Translations under genes and position numbers: made by a program | The notes under the pieces: generated by a model | The model's database searches: none | What the model was told of the DNA's origin: nothing | What the model saw: only the letters and a program-made list of their open reading frames with translations | Part shown: one piece after another, positions 35,931-48,009 of the stretch | How positions within the stretch are numbered: the first letter of the stretch is position 1 | Layout of the letters: each line of letters starts with the position of its first letter | Source of the DNA: Saururus chinensis | Lineage: Eukaryota; Streptophyta; Magnoliopsida; Piperales; Saururaceae | DNA: 64,000 bases | Direction of reading: 5' to 3' | NCBI GenBank assembly: GCA_035235625.1 | Contig: CP141149.1 | Location: 7,222,893 to 7,286,892 of the forward strand

Positions 35931-37443
35931 GGGGCTGTTTGGGTATGAAATTAATTCACTAGAGAATCATAATTTCTTGGAATTGATTCATTCGATTCAA
36001 TATAGAAATGGAATTTGGTTTGGGTATAGAATTTTTTAGATGAAATCACGTTTGGATAGTGAATTGTGTTTAAGGTTGAATCTTTAGAATTTTTAGGTAA
36101 ATTGACAAATATACCCTTTAAATAGAATTGTTTTGATAGAATCATGTTTGGGTAAGGAATTTGAGTATTTTTTGCAATCATTGAATTTATGAAAAAATTA
36201 TAAATACAACATTGGTTTAGGCATTGTACACAGTTAGTGTGCAACACCAATAATATACCCGACTTGATGTATTCAACTTTGGGCCATATCGAACGATTTA
36301 AGACTGTTACCCCAAATTAATATCCACATAATCACAATAAGCTTCAACCCTCTGTGCAACTTCCAACAATACACTAGGATTGTTTGCACAAAACTGGACG
36401 AACAATGGTTGATCTTCCTATGAAACATTATCAAATTCAGGTCACTCCTCGAAAACACAATTTTGCCAATTAAACAATTATCAATTTTGCTCCTCACAAA
36501 AACTTTCAAGAGCAGCCTTCTACATCAACATCGAAGAAAGGACAAAACTTGTTAAAATAACACTCTATACTTCAAAAATCCAGGGATCAGAACACACACG
36601 TTTGGTGCAATTAGATGCTTTCCGAGAGGCACCAGAGCACAAAGCAAGCAAATTGCAAATACCTTATAGCTGGTGAACTCGAGGGAGAAGTATTTCTTGT
36701 TCTCGGAGAAGATGCGGGAGTGGAGCATGGCGTGCAGAAGGGGAGTTTTGAGTTATCCGCCATGGGTGCCACCACCAGCCTCAGTGCCCTCAGCCGCTTC
36801 CAGTTCTCCATGCCCGCTCCATGTGGGGGCATCCGCCGCTGCTCAAAAGCCACGCCGTAGGCAGCGGCGGCAGCTCCGGCTTGGTCTCCTCCTTGCGGCC
36901 ACTTTCTGAGGGGGTAGAGGCGCATAGGCAGTCGTCCATGTCCAAGGAGCCAGATTCCATGGCCAAGGAAGTGGTGGCGGCAGAGGAGAATTTCCGGTGT
37001 GAGTTTCGGTGGTGAACGGCGGCTTTCCAGAGTTGCATGTAAGCACGCTTGGCTTGAACGAAGAGACTTGCTGAAGACATGGAAGGAGTTTGGGAAGAGG
37101 GAGATGGCAGAAGCAGACGATAGATGGCCGAAGCGAACAACGGAAGGTTGAAGATCGGGGTGGAGTTTGGTAAGAGGGAGGGAGACGTCTAGTTTGCAGG
37201 GGAGGGGTAATGACCAGAAATACACGATTACGCGTGTTTCCGGTTTCACGCATTTTTTGGAATTGACCGAATCTCCTCATGAGGAGATTAAGTTATTCAG
37301 GGTGGAAACACATCTAAATCGTGTTTCAGTCCGAATTTTTATTTCCATTTGAATTCACTATCCAAACGATATTCCAATGATTCTATGCTGAATTGTGACA
37401 GAATCGTCAAAATTTTCTTTCGATTTGGTACCCAAACAACACC
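35931..37443. mobile_element. PIF/Harbinger-like TIR element, 1.5 kb, with a GC-rich internal insert
   Basis: The left end GGGGCTGTTTGGGTA and the inverted right end GGTGTTGTTTGGGTA are flanked by TAA on both sides (35928-35930 and 37444-37446), as expected for PIF/Harbinger/Tourist elements. A second inverted match lies further in (ACGTTTGGATAGTGAATT near 36047; TCGTTTGGATAGTGAATT inverted near 37350-37375). The interior 36600-37200 is GC-rich and coding-like on the minus strand, with long open stretches in two frames (36611-37249 and 36790-37140) including MSSASLFVQAKRAYMQLWKA. No transposase is visible. It looks like a MITE-type element that may carry a captured host gene piece; the source gene is not recognised. 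Confidence 0.75.
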
Positions 37444-37727
37444 TAAAACTCACCATTTACAGTTGAAATTCTAGTTGGTTTTTTGCTAGAACTGCCCATG
37501 ATTACTAGAACTACTCAAGTCACTTACCCTTTGGTTACCAAGGTCAACCAAGGAGAACCTCAATGAACATTATAACAACTTAGGTTTTTTAAACAATTTT
37601 CAAGGTATTTTTTTCTATAAAATATTTCAATACCCATTTTAGAAAAAAAATACCCAACCAAGATTTTATTTTCTTCTATAAATATCTAGGATTCTTTCAT
37701 CATATTATAATTATAACAACATTTGCA
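37444..37727. other. Short intergenic stretch
   Basis: AT-rich DNA between the TIR element and the Y fragment. It holds no gene or recognisable repeat end. The word ATTATAACAACTTAGG near 37570 resembles an LTR start but has no supporting partner. Confidence 0.4.
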
Positions 37728-38696
37728 AAATGCGAACATATTTTATTTTATTATGTTTAAGTACTTTTATGTGGTTTAAGCCGTTTCAAATTAATTTTGA
37801 TGATTTTAGGAAATAAAGGTGTTTTCCAAAGGTTTTTAAAAAAATAACTTCATATTTATGATTTTTAAGTGATTCTAAACCATTTGTAAAATTTTGGAAA
37901 TTTTTAGAAGTTTTAGATATTTTTTAAAAATTAGGGTTTGGCGGGACCCCCTTATGGGCCCCACGGTCAAATTTAGGTTTATAGTCCAAAATGTCCCAGA
38001 CATCAAAGGAAATCATTACAAAAAAAAAAATAGAAATTTTCTAGCCCTAACTAGAGTTTAAATGGCCAAAACACCTACTTGTAGTTAAAAACTTTATTCT
38101 CACCCCAAGTTTTAATTAGGTATACCCTATTCCTTCCTATAAAAGAAAAGAGGTTGGGCCATTTTTAAATTGGGAATAGGCTATGCTAGGGTGTTTAGAG
38201 CCTAATCCCTAATTAGTCCCAAAGAGGAAGCAATTAGAGGTATCTTCTTCCCTAATCCATGTTTAATCATTAGGGTTTTTCCTAATCCTCTCCTACATCT
38301 ATCTTCCTCTATTGATTCAATCCATTTTCAAAGCATTAAATCACTGTTTTACTCCTCTATTTAAAACTCTAACCTTCACAAATTCAATTTTATGTCCCCA
38401 AAGCTCTAGATCTAGGATTTGTTTTATGATTTTCAAGTCTAAATTGAGTTTAGGTGTGTTTTAATATAAAAATCTTACTTTTGGAAGGTTTTGGAGGTAA
38501 TTGAAGGATTAATCTGACTCAAATCAAGTGGAGAGATAATGGGTTTTCAAATCTCAGCCTTGTTATGGTGAAAATCTCAATTTTTATGGGTTTTGTTTGA
38601 ATGGGTTTTCTTGATTAGGGCTTTAATGTAGTTTATGAAATGTTAATTTCTTGCCTTAATTTCTTAAGGGTTTACCTTAGAATGGGTTCAATTAGA
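37728..38696 (+). mobile_element. 5' fragment of a Y LTR
   Basis: From TTTTATTTTATTATGTTTAA the sequence follows the first kilobase of the Y LTR, including the GGGCCCCACGGTCAAATTTAGG block (cf. 20775), TATAAAAGAAAAGAGGTTGGG and TTTCTTAAGGGTTTACC. It ends abruptly near 38696 at a join with gypsy pol sequence. The Y copy at 2538-5088 continues past the equivalent point (about 3110), so this copy is truncated. Confidence 0.7.
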
Positions 38697-41600
38697 TCCC
38701 AATGGGAAAAATATTTTTAGCTCATGAATTTCTTTAAGGGATACCTATCTCCTTAGAGAAATATCAGTGGGAGGTCGCCCTCATTCTCCTAGATATGACC
38801 GACTTTGACGTCAAATTAGGTATGGATTGGTTAGCCAATAACGGAGAGTTAATAGATTGTAAACAGAAGAAGGTGATCTTTAATCAAGGAAAAAAGAGTT
38901 TTACTTTTCATGGGCTTCACGATTTTTCCAAACCATGTATCATCTCGGCTATCAAGGCTCATCGGCTTTTAACCAAAGGATGTCAGGCTTACCTTGCTAT
39001 CGTGGAAACTAAGGAAGTTACAACAACTATACTGGAAAGTAGTGAAGTAGTAAAAGACTTCACTGACATTTTTCTAGATGACCTCTCTGGACTGCCATGA
39101 GAAAGAGAAATAGATTTTTCTATTGAGTTGATGCCAATAACTAATCCCAGCTCTAAGGCATCGTACCGCCTGGCTCCTGCGGAGTTAAAAGAATTAAAAG
39201 TCAATTACATGAATTACTAGAGAAAGGATTTATTTGACCCAGCGTCTCTCCTTGGGGAGCACCAATATTATTAGTGAAAAAGAAGGACAGGTCGTTGAGA
39301 TTATGCATTGACTACAAACTCCTCAATGTTGTCACTATAAAGAACAAGTATCCTTTGCCTCATATAGATGACTTGTTCGATCAACTGCAGATGGCCAAAG
39401 TTTTCTCCAAAATAGATTTGCGTTCGGGTTACCATCAGTTGAGGATTCAAGATGAGGATGTCTCTAAAACAGCCTTTCGTACCTGGTATGGCCACTATGA
39501 GTTTTTAGTGATGCCATTTGGTTTAACAAATGCACCAGCTACCTTCATGGATCTCATGAATAAAGTTTTCTGGCTCTTCTTGGATAAGTTTGTGATCGTC
39601 TTTGTCGATGATATTCTCATCTACTCTTGTAGCTTAGAAGAACACCGGGTACATCTGCAAGTAGTTCTACAAATGTTGAGGAATCATAAGCTATATGCCA
39701 AGTTTAGCAAGTGCGAATTTTGGATGAAGCAAGTGGTCTTCTTAGGACATGTCGTCTCAAAGAATGGGTATCGGTGGACCCAACTAAGATAGAAGCAGTC
39801 ATCAAATGGGAAAGACTAAAGACCGTAAAAGAAATTTAGAGCTTCTTAGGCCTCATTGGTTATTACCGAAGATTCATACTTGGATTTTCAAGCATCGCCT
39901 TGCCTCTGACAAAATTGACAAGGAAAGGAGTAAAATTTATTTGGGATGAGACTTGTGAAAAGAGTTTTCTAGAATTGAAGGAAAAATTAACAACTGCACC
40001 TATTTTGGCATTGCCAACTGGCAATGGAGGATTTGTCCTATACAGTGATGCTTCTAGAAGAGGCTTAGGATGTGTGTTCATGCAAAACGGAAAAGTGATA
40101 GCATACACTTCACGACAATTAAAGAAACATGAAGGTAACTACCCTACTCATGATTTGGAATTAGTAGCGGTAGTTTTTGCATTAAAAATATGGAGGCACT
40201 ATTTACATGGAGAAACGTTTGAAGTCTTTACCGATCATCAAAGTTTAAAGTATATATTTTCCCAAAGTGATTTCAACATGAGGAAAAGATGATGGATTGA
40301 ATATTTTAAAGATTATGACTTCTCTATTAAGTATCACCCTGGAAAAGCTAACATAGAACTGATGCTTTGAGTCGTAAATCCGGGGAATTAGCCTTCATGC
40401 TTGTTAAGGAATGGAAACTGTTGGAGAAAACAATAAGTTTCCAACCCGAGGTACAATCTGGAAATATGAAATCTTTCATTGCCAACCTAGAAGTGAGATC
40501 GGTGCTTGTTGAACGTATTCTTGAAAGTAAGAAAAGTAATGAAGAAGTACAAACTTTGCTTGAAAGACCTGACTTCACCAAAGGCTCTGATGGAAGTATT
40601 CGATTTCGAGGACGACTAGTAATACCTGAAATACCTGAGGTAAGGGAAGACCTATTACATGAAGTGCATCGGTCTCGATACACCATCCACCCAGGAGGAA
40701 CGAAAATGTATCAAGATTTAAAAAGGAGTTTCTGGTGGAATGGGATGAAAAAGGATGTAGGAGAATATATTTCCAGATGTTTAACTTGTCAGCAAGTTAA
40801 GGTTGAACATCAAAAACCGTCGGGGTGCCTTCAAAAGATTGAGATCCCTGAATGGAAGTGGGAACATATCACTATGGATTTTGTTTCGGTGCTACCCAGA
40901 ACTTATCAAGGCCACGAATCCATTTGGGTAATTATTGATCAACTCACAAAAAGTGCACATTTTCTTCCTTTAAGAAAGAAGCAATTCTTAAATTCTTTGG
41001 CAAAATTATACGTGAAGGAAATTGTGAGTCGACATGGAATACCACTTTCGATCATCTCAGATCGAGACAGTTGATTTACCTCCAAGTTTTGGCAAGGACT
41101 TCAAGAGGAATTAGGCACAAATCTTAAGTTCAGTACTCCTTTCCACCAACAAACAGATGGACAATCAGAAAGAACTATCCAAACTTTGGAAGATATGTTG
41201 CGAGCATGTGCAATGGATTGGAAGGGCAACTGGGATGAACATCTACCCTTGGTCGAATTTGCCTACAACAATAGCTATCATGGCAGCATAGGTATGGTAC
41301 CCTATGAGGCATTGTATGGACAACCTTGCCAATCGCCGACATGTTGGAATGAAGTAGGAGAACGAACTTTGATTAAGTCTGAACTTCTACAACAGTGTGC
41401 AGATAAGGTGAAACATGTTAAGCATTGTTTAATGGCATCCCAGAGTCGTCAAAAGAGTTATGCTGACCATAGACGGAAGGATATCGACTTCAACATGGGA
41501 GATCAAGTACTATTGAAGGTTTCTCCAACCTGAGGAGTCATGAGATTCGGAATTAAATGCAAACTAAGTCCTCGCTTTGTAGGACCATTAGAAATTTTGG

Positions 41601-41942
41601 ATAAAATAGGAGCAGATTGCCTCCACAACTCGACAATATTCATGACGTATTTCACATATCCATGCTTAGGAAATATATTCGAGACTCATCGCATGTTCTA
41701 GATCAGAGTTTAATCACTCTTGAGCCAGACTTATCATTTGAAGAAAAATCAGTTAAAATTTTGGATTTTAAGGAACAAATCTTGAGGACAAAAAGGATTC
41801 CTTTAGTCAAAGTGTTGTGACAATATCACTCTTCAGAAGAAGCCACTTGGGAACTGGAAGGAAAAATGAAAAAGAAGTATCTTGAATTATTCAACGAGTG
41901 AATAATTCAAATTTCGAGGATGAAATTTCTCTAAGGGGAGTA
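38697..41942 (+). mobile_element. Ty3/gypsy chromovirus fossil, pol region without its 5' part
   Basis: Plus-strand order is protease tail (VKLGMDWL, about 38810), reverse transcriptase ([17 protein letters not shown] and [10 protein letters not shown], about 39270-39790), RNase H ([15 protein letters not shown] and [11 protein letters not shown], about 39900-40290), integrase with its zinc-binding HHCC region (CLTCQQVK, about 40690-40800) and core (ITMDFVSVLPRT, about 40870 onwards), and a C-terminal region ending in a chromodomain-like tail (SEEATWELEGKM) near 41850. This order is that of Ty3/gypsy; the tail suggests a chromovirus, possibly the Tekay/Del clade. A purine tract (CTAAGGGGAG) lies at 41931-41940. 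The 5' LTR, gag and most of the protease are missing. It is broken, with roughly ten visible breaks. Confidence 0.9.
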
Positions 41943-43455
41943 GATTATAATAACCCTATTTTTCTAATATTTTATAAATTTTATTATTTTCCTAAGTCTA
42001 ATTATAACTCATTGAGACAAGCGTAATAAGTCAAAAATACAGAAATTTGAGACCGGGAACAAAAGTTACGGCCTCGGGAAATGTGCTCTAACTAGCAGAA
42101 CCCACTTCTTAAATAGGGGTAAACCAGTCCATAAGTGGTCTAGTCTTGTAGGGCTCGTGAATACGAGTTCAACGGTACCAAGAATGTGCAAAACAGAGTT
42201 CAGAATTGGATGTTACGATTATTGAAAAAAAAACTGGCTTGGTGGCTTGGCGCAGAGGAGCGCACCACGGCGCACAAACACGCGTCACGTACGTTCATCA
42301 CGTGCCCGCGGTTTTGACAGTGGCGCAGCTGATTTCGGTGGTGCCCACCTATTCTGGCAGCATCACCCGCCAGAAAACCCCCTCCTCCCCTATTTAAACC
42401 CTTCTCCGGCCATTCTTCACCTACAACCAAATTTCTTACCCTCTCACTATTTTTCCCCATTCCCGACCCATTTTAAGTCCAAATTTCATGAACCAAGACC
42501 CGTTTCCTACTAAATCGAGGGTGCTCTACGTACCAAAAGTGTTATTTTTCTAAGGTTACCTCTCTAAAATCCAAAATACGCTACCACGCCCCTAATCCTC
42601 CCCTTTCTCCTTTTTACTATTTCCGGACCGTTTCAAACCCTTTTCAGCCCGTTCAAATACCGTACCCCAATAAATCGAGGGTGTTCTACGCGTTGGGACC
42701 ATTATTCTACTAAATTTCCCACTCGAAGGAAGGATCTTCTTTATATTCTACGAGGGGATTTCTTATACTCAACACGCGTTATAGGTAGGCAGCTTTAAAT
42801 TCTAACCGTATGTCGAGATTTTGATTCGCCAAAGCTTTACTAAAGATTTTTTTGAAAGAAAATTCTGTCTTTAAAAGTTTCTCCTCCTTTCAAAAAATCC
42901 TCCGAGTTTTGGGTAATCGTACCCTCTGGATAGTCTTTGGTTTCTCAAAATGAAGGATTATTATGATGATTCTGGATACCGCCAAATTTGGCTTTTGGCG
43001 CGCATAGGACTGGGAAATTCCCTTTCCTTCCGTCTCCCGTTGCCCCATGAGCGCGGGTGTAAGTTGTCTGGTATCGCGACATTCTATGACGATGTTTCCA
43101 GATTTTGAAAGAAAGATAGAACAATATTTCTATGTGCATATTTTTAGAACATAAATCAACCTACTGAATATAAATTTACTCACCCACCCTCAGATTCTGC
43201 AGGTGTGTGATTTGAATTCAAAGAAGTCAACAAGGAGCTTTTCTTTGTAAAATTACAATTTTTGTACTTTTCTTGTATTTTTTTTGTAAATTTTGTACTG
43301 ACTAATATATAAAGGCATGTTATGCCTAATTTTGGAAATTTTTGTATAATACAAAGTATGTTGTAATTACTCTTTTGGTACACGGTGATCCTTGGCAATT
43401 GTATTTAAAATTCGTTATGTTTTCAAAAATCATTATGAATATGAGGGGTGTTACA
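41943..43455 (+). mobile_element. 3' LTR of the chromovirus fossil (Z-like family)
   Basis: It follows the polypurine tract directly and ends GGGGTGTTACA. Shared words with solo LTR Z are GGTACCAAGAATGTGC, TAAATCGAGGGTG.TCTACG (twice, near 42510 and 42672), GCCCCATGAGCGCGGGTG and the TACTCACCCACCCTCAGA..TGCAGG block near 43180. Its start is worn. The partner LTR is gone, so neither target duplication nor age from LTR divergence can be read. Confidence 0.75.
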
Positions 43456-44457
43456 CTTTATGCCCAATTTCTAGTTCATCTTCAACCTTACGAAAATCAA
43501 ACTGAAAATACCTAAAAATGTAAAGAAAATTCTAAAATTACACTCAAACTTCATGATATCAAAATGATAACAAGAAAATAAACATAAATGACATGCTTTT
43601 AATAATCCACTATTAAATCACATAAATGAACAAGAACCCCCCACTTGAACCATTCAAACATGAAATCCAAAGCATAAAAAACATGATATGAAAAACCCCT
43701 TACCAGCAAGAAGTTCTTGGGTCAAAATCAAAGCTCTACTCTACAAGAATCAAATATTAAGCTTAAATAACCTTGAAAACAAGTAGATCTATGATTTCCT
43801 TTGATTAAAAACAAAAAAACCTCTTTTAAGGTTTCAAATTAAAATTAAAATAATATTTTTATTGAAATAAATCAAGAATCTCTTTGGGAAAAGTGGGAAT
43901 ATGAGAGATTAAGAGAAAATCAGAAAGATTAGGGAAGATTAGGGTATAAAACATACCTAAATCAAGTTGCCTCTTTGAGCAATGGGGAGTAGGGCACCAC
44001 CTTGCCTCCTAGCACAACCATTTCCCAATTGAGAAATAGGCTAAGATTTTCCTTATATAGTAAGCTGTTAGGGTATAAATATAAATTGTTAGGTTGTAAA
44101 TACGAATTAAAACGCCCTAATGGCTATTTAGTGTAATTTTAAGGTTAAAAACGAGTTTAAAAATTCCAAAAATCATTAGAATGAAATAATTGAAGTTTTT
44201 GGTCATGTAGGACACCCATCATGGACGTGGGGTCCACACCCTTAAGTTATAAAAATTTCCATAAAATCTCTAAAAATAGGATAAATCAAGTTTTATATTA
44301 AAACTTGTAAAAATGAAATTAAACCTTGTTAAAACCGTAGTTACTAGGCTTTAGCCCCAAAATTAAGTCAAACTGGCAAGTTTAAGCAAAACCACACAAT
44401 AACACATAATTAAATTAAAATTAAAGCGGATTAAAGTTAAAGATCTTAAAATCCCAA
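43456..44457 (-). mobile_element. Y LTR fragment, inverted
   Basis: On the minus strand this matches the first kilobase of family Y (start worn near 44450 as AAGATCTTTAACTTTAATCC; GGGTGTGGACCCCACG block; CAATTGGGAAATGG block). It ends at the gypsy LTR boundary at 43455. It has no coding content. Confidence 0.65.
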
Positions 44458-46439
44458 CCCGGGGAGGCAACACATTTTCGAAGAAACATAAAACAATTAA
44501 TCATAGCATCCAATTACATCCAATTGTTTAAACATGGCTAATCACGATTAATCATGTTTATAAATCATTTTGTTGATTCATGCAACAAGTACATACGTGA
44601 GCAAAGGATACATGAGTCCAAGTATAAGTAAACATGCTCAAATCAGTTCATATGTGTATGAAACATGATCCATTTGTGTCAAATAAAATCATAGAAGTCT
44701 ATGCAAGAGTGTACATAAGTGATAGTGTTCAGACCCAAGCTAAAATATGCGAAACATGATATGCAAACATGCATAATTTATCATAGTCGTATCTAACTGA
44801 AATCATGGAGTAAATATTTAGAAAACATTGAAATACTAGTTCAAGATAATTATAACATCATGCTAGACCTAGACAAAGTATGAACATATCCATACTTAAG
44901 CTAAAACATGTGAAATATAATTCACCCTAAACAATATAACATGTGCAAGTATATATATATATATAATCATAGTTTAAACTTACTAGAATCATCAAGAAAA
45001 TTATGAAGAAGCCATCAAACATGAATTTAAAATAAGTAGACTATCATACTAAAATTAAACAAGTATATTCCTAATCATGCTTGGGCTAAATCATAATTTA
45101 AAGATGGTCCTCACACAACCATAGTAGCAATCTAGGTAATACTAACTCATTTTTGTCATAATTAATTAGATTTATGAGAAGAGATAAAAAAATGACCAAA
45201 ATTACACAAAAATAGGATAAGGAACAAAAATATTGTTTGGTCATTCGAACTCTCTATTGGGCCATTCGAATGCCTAGCCGTTTGATAGGCCGGGCAGGCC
45301 GTTCGAATGATTGGCCATTCAAATGCGTTTCTAGTCCGTTCAAACAAGCTTCACAATTCACTTTTTATCCATTTTCTAGTTCGTCTTCAACCTTCTGAAA
45401 TTCAAGCAAAAAATATTAAAAAATTCAAGATAAATTATAAAATCACCATAGAACATCATGTAATCAAAATATAAACCTAGAACTTGATAGATCTAATCAT
45501 TTTCAAGCTTAATCACTATAAAATAGCCATAAATAACAAGTTTTCAATAAAGCATCATTAAAGCTTAAAATGAAGCAAGAACCCATATAAACCTACAAAC
45601 ATGCACTCTAATGGATAAAACCACAAGAAATAAAATTCCTTTACCTCTATGAAGCCTTTGAGTCTACGAAGAAGCTTCAATCCTCAAGAAATCCTACCTA
45701 AAAATTAGGGTTTTTGTTAAAGCTTAATTAAAATTAACTAATAGGTTCAAATCAACTTAAAAATAGTAGATCTAGAATATCATTTAGTTAAAAAAGAAAA
45801 TCACTTATTTAGGGTTTTAAATTGAAATTAAAAATAAAAAATTTAATGGAAGAAATTCAGAATCAAATTAGGAGAAATGAAGATAAGAAGGATTAAGAGG
45901 AAAATCGAAAAGTTAGGAGTAATTAGGGCAAGAAAATACACCTTAATCCATTTTTTCTCTTTGGGAAATGGGGGTAGAGCACCTCTTTTTCCCTTGCACA
46001 GCCCTTCCCTAAATGGGCAAGTGACTAGGGTTTTTCCTAAAATAATAAGGTTTTGGGTTAGGTTTACAAACTATTGGGCTATAAAATAGAATAAAAAGGC
46101 CCTTAATGGCTAATTAGAGTTATTTTAAGACTAAAAACAAGTTTAATCATTCCAAAACCTACTAAAATAAAATAATAGGAGTTCAGGGTCAAGTAGGTCA
46201 CACACCGTCGGATGTGGAAGTGGGCACTAAAATTAAGAAAGAATTATAATAAAATTCATAAAAATTAGATAAATCAAGTTTGATGCTAAAACTTATAAAA
46301 CATAGAATTAAACTTTGTTTAAGCTATAATTACTAACCTTTAACCCCAAAAATCAAGTTAAACCCGCAAACAAGTAAAACCACACAAATTGACATAATAA
46401 AAAAAGAAATTAAACCAGGTTAAAATTAGATATCTTACA
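44458..46439 (-). mobile_element. Second Y LTR fragment, inverted, in tandem with the first
   Basis: On the minus strand it begins TGTAAGATATCTAATTTTAA at 46439 and runs to the GGGGAGGCAACACATT block at 44460, which equals position about 12026 in the full inverted copy. The last 1.4 kb of the LTR is missing. The abrupt join to the next Y fragment at 44457 shows a deletion or recombination between two same-facing copies. Confidence 0.7.
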
Positions 46440-48009
46440 CTCTCCTTTCTCCCTCTCACTTTTCTCTCTCTCCCCCTCCCTCTCTCTCTCTCTTCCTCTC
46501 TTCTCTATCCCCTCCTCTACCTCTCTTCTCTCCCTCCCTCTCTTTCTCTCTCTCCCTCTCCTCCTTTCTCTCTCTTACACGAGTTAGCGGGAGCCCCGGC
46601 TATGAAGAAGAGAGGTGAGAGAGTAGGGTAATTTAATTTAAATTTTTGTTAGATATTATATTTTACAATTAAAAAAATAAAATAAAATAAAAAGTATAGC
46701 GATGCATAGGAATATGTGCCACTAATACACTAGGTATTTGTGATGCATAGGCATATGCATCACTAATATCTAGGGTATTAGTGGCACATATTCTTATGCA
46801 TCACTATTTTTTATTAATTTTCAAATATAATATATAATAAAAAATCTAAAAAAATCAAAATTAATTTCATCCCTCTCTACTCACTCTCTACACTCTCTTC
46901 TCTCTCTCTCCTCTTTCTCTATTCTCTCTCTTCTCTCTTCTCTCCTCTCTCCCTCATCCTACACCCTCTTCCCTCTCCTCTCTCTCATCCTCTTTCTCTC
47001 TCTCCTTTCAATCTCTCTCTTTATTTTAAAATTAATAATAAAAATTAAAAGTTAATAGGGATGCATAGGAAAACTACTAATACATTTTATTTTAATGATA
47101 TTTATTAATTTTAAAATACAACATATAATAAAAATTTTCTAAAAAATCTATATTAAATTCTTCCCCCCTCTATCACTCCTCTCTCTTCTCTTTCTCTCTC
47201 CCTCTTCTCTCTCCCTCTATCTCTTTCTCTCTTCTCTCTTATCTCTCTTTTATTATATATTATATTTTAAAATTAAAAAAAATGAAATAAAATATATTAG
47301 CGATGCATAGCCAAATGCGTCGCTAATAACATATGTATTAGCAACAAATAGGCATATGTCGCTAATGCCTAGGTCATTAGTGATACATATTCCTATGCAT
47401 CACTATTACATTTTAATTTATTTTTACTAATTTTAAAATATAATATATAATAAAAAAATTCAATAAAAATATAAATTAAATTCCTCCCTTCTATCACTCC
47501 TCTCTCTCCTCTTTCTCTTTTATCTCTCTCTCTCTTTACTTTCTCTTCTCTCTCTCCTCTCTCACTCCTCACTCTCGTCTCTCTCTCCCCTCTCGTCTCT
47601 CGTATTTCACTCTCTCTCTATGTACTCTCACTCTCTCATCTCTCTCCACTCTCTCTCCTATCTCTTCTTTCTTCACTATATATCTCTCTTCATTCTCTTT
47701 CTCCACTATCTCTCTCTTCACTCTCTTATCTTTCTCTCTTCTCTCTCCCTGCGTATCTCTCTCTCCTCTTTCTGTTCTCATCACTCCTATCTTCTCTCTC
47801 TCTCTCTTTCTCTCTCTCATTCAAAAGCATCGCAAATAGTTCCAAATTTTTTATTTTATAAAAAATTATAACTATAAGTGATGTTTTTTAAAAAGCATCA
47901 CTAATATTTTTTGTGACACTTTTATATGCGTCACAAATAGTAGTTTTTAGCAACAGTTTGCATTGTGTCACTAATAAAAGTGTCGCTAATAACCCTTTTT
48001 GTTATAGTG
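46440..48009. mobile_element. Truncated CACTA element related to that at 21135-24895
   Basis: The right end, inverted, is CACTATAACAAAAAGGG, followed inwards by TTAGCGACAC, ATTAGTGACACAATG and similar subterminal words. The interior holds several polypyrimidine (CT-rich) blocks on the plus strand (46440-46580, 46870-47020, 47160-47260, 47480-47820), separated by repeats of GCGATGCATAGG and TATGCATCACTA words. The left end is missing: CT-rich sequence directly abuts the Y LTR start at 46439. No transposase coding sequence is seen. Confidence 0.7.

Noticed and set aside
36611-37249. 212-residue minus-strand frame as a host gene
   Set aside because: It lies within the TIR element and has no recognised domain. 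I kept it only as a possible captured fragment.
47569-47871. Frames of 83 residues in the CT-rich blocks
   Set aside because: They are compositional frames from the pyrimidine-rich CACTA interior.
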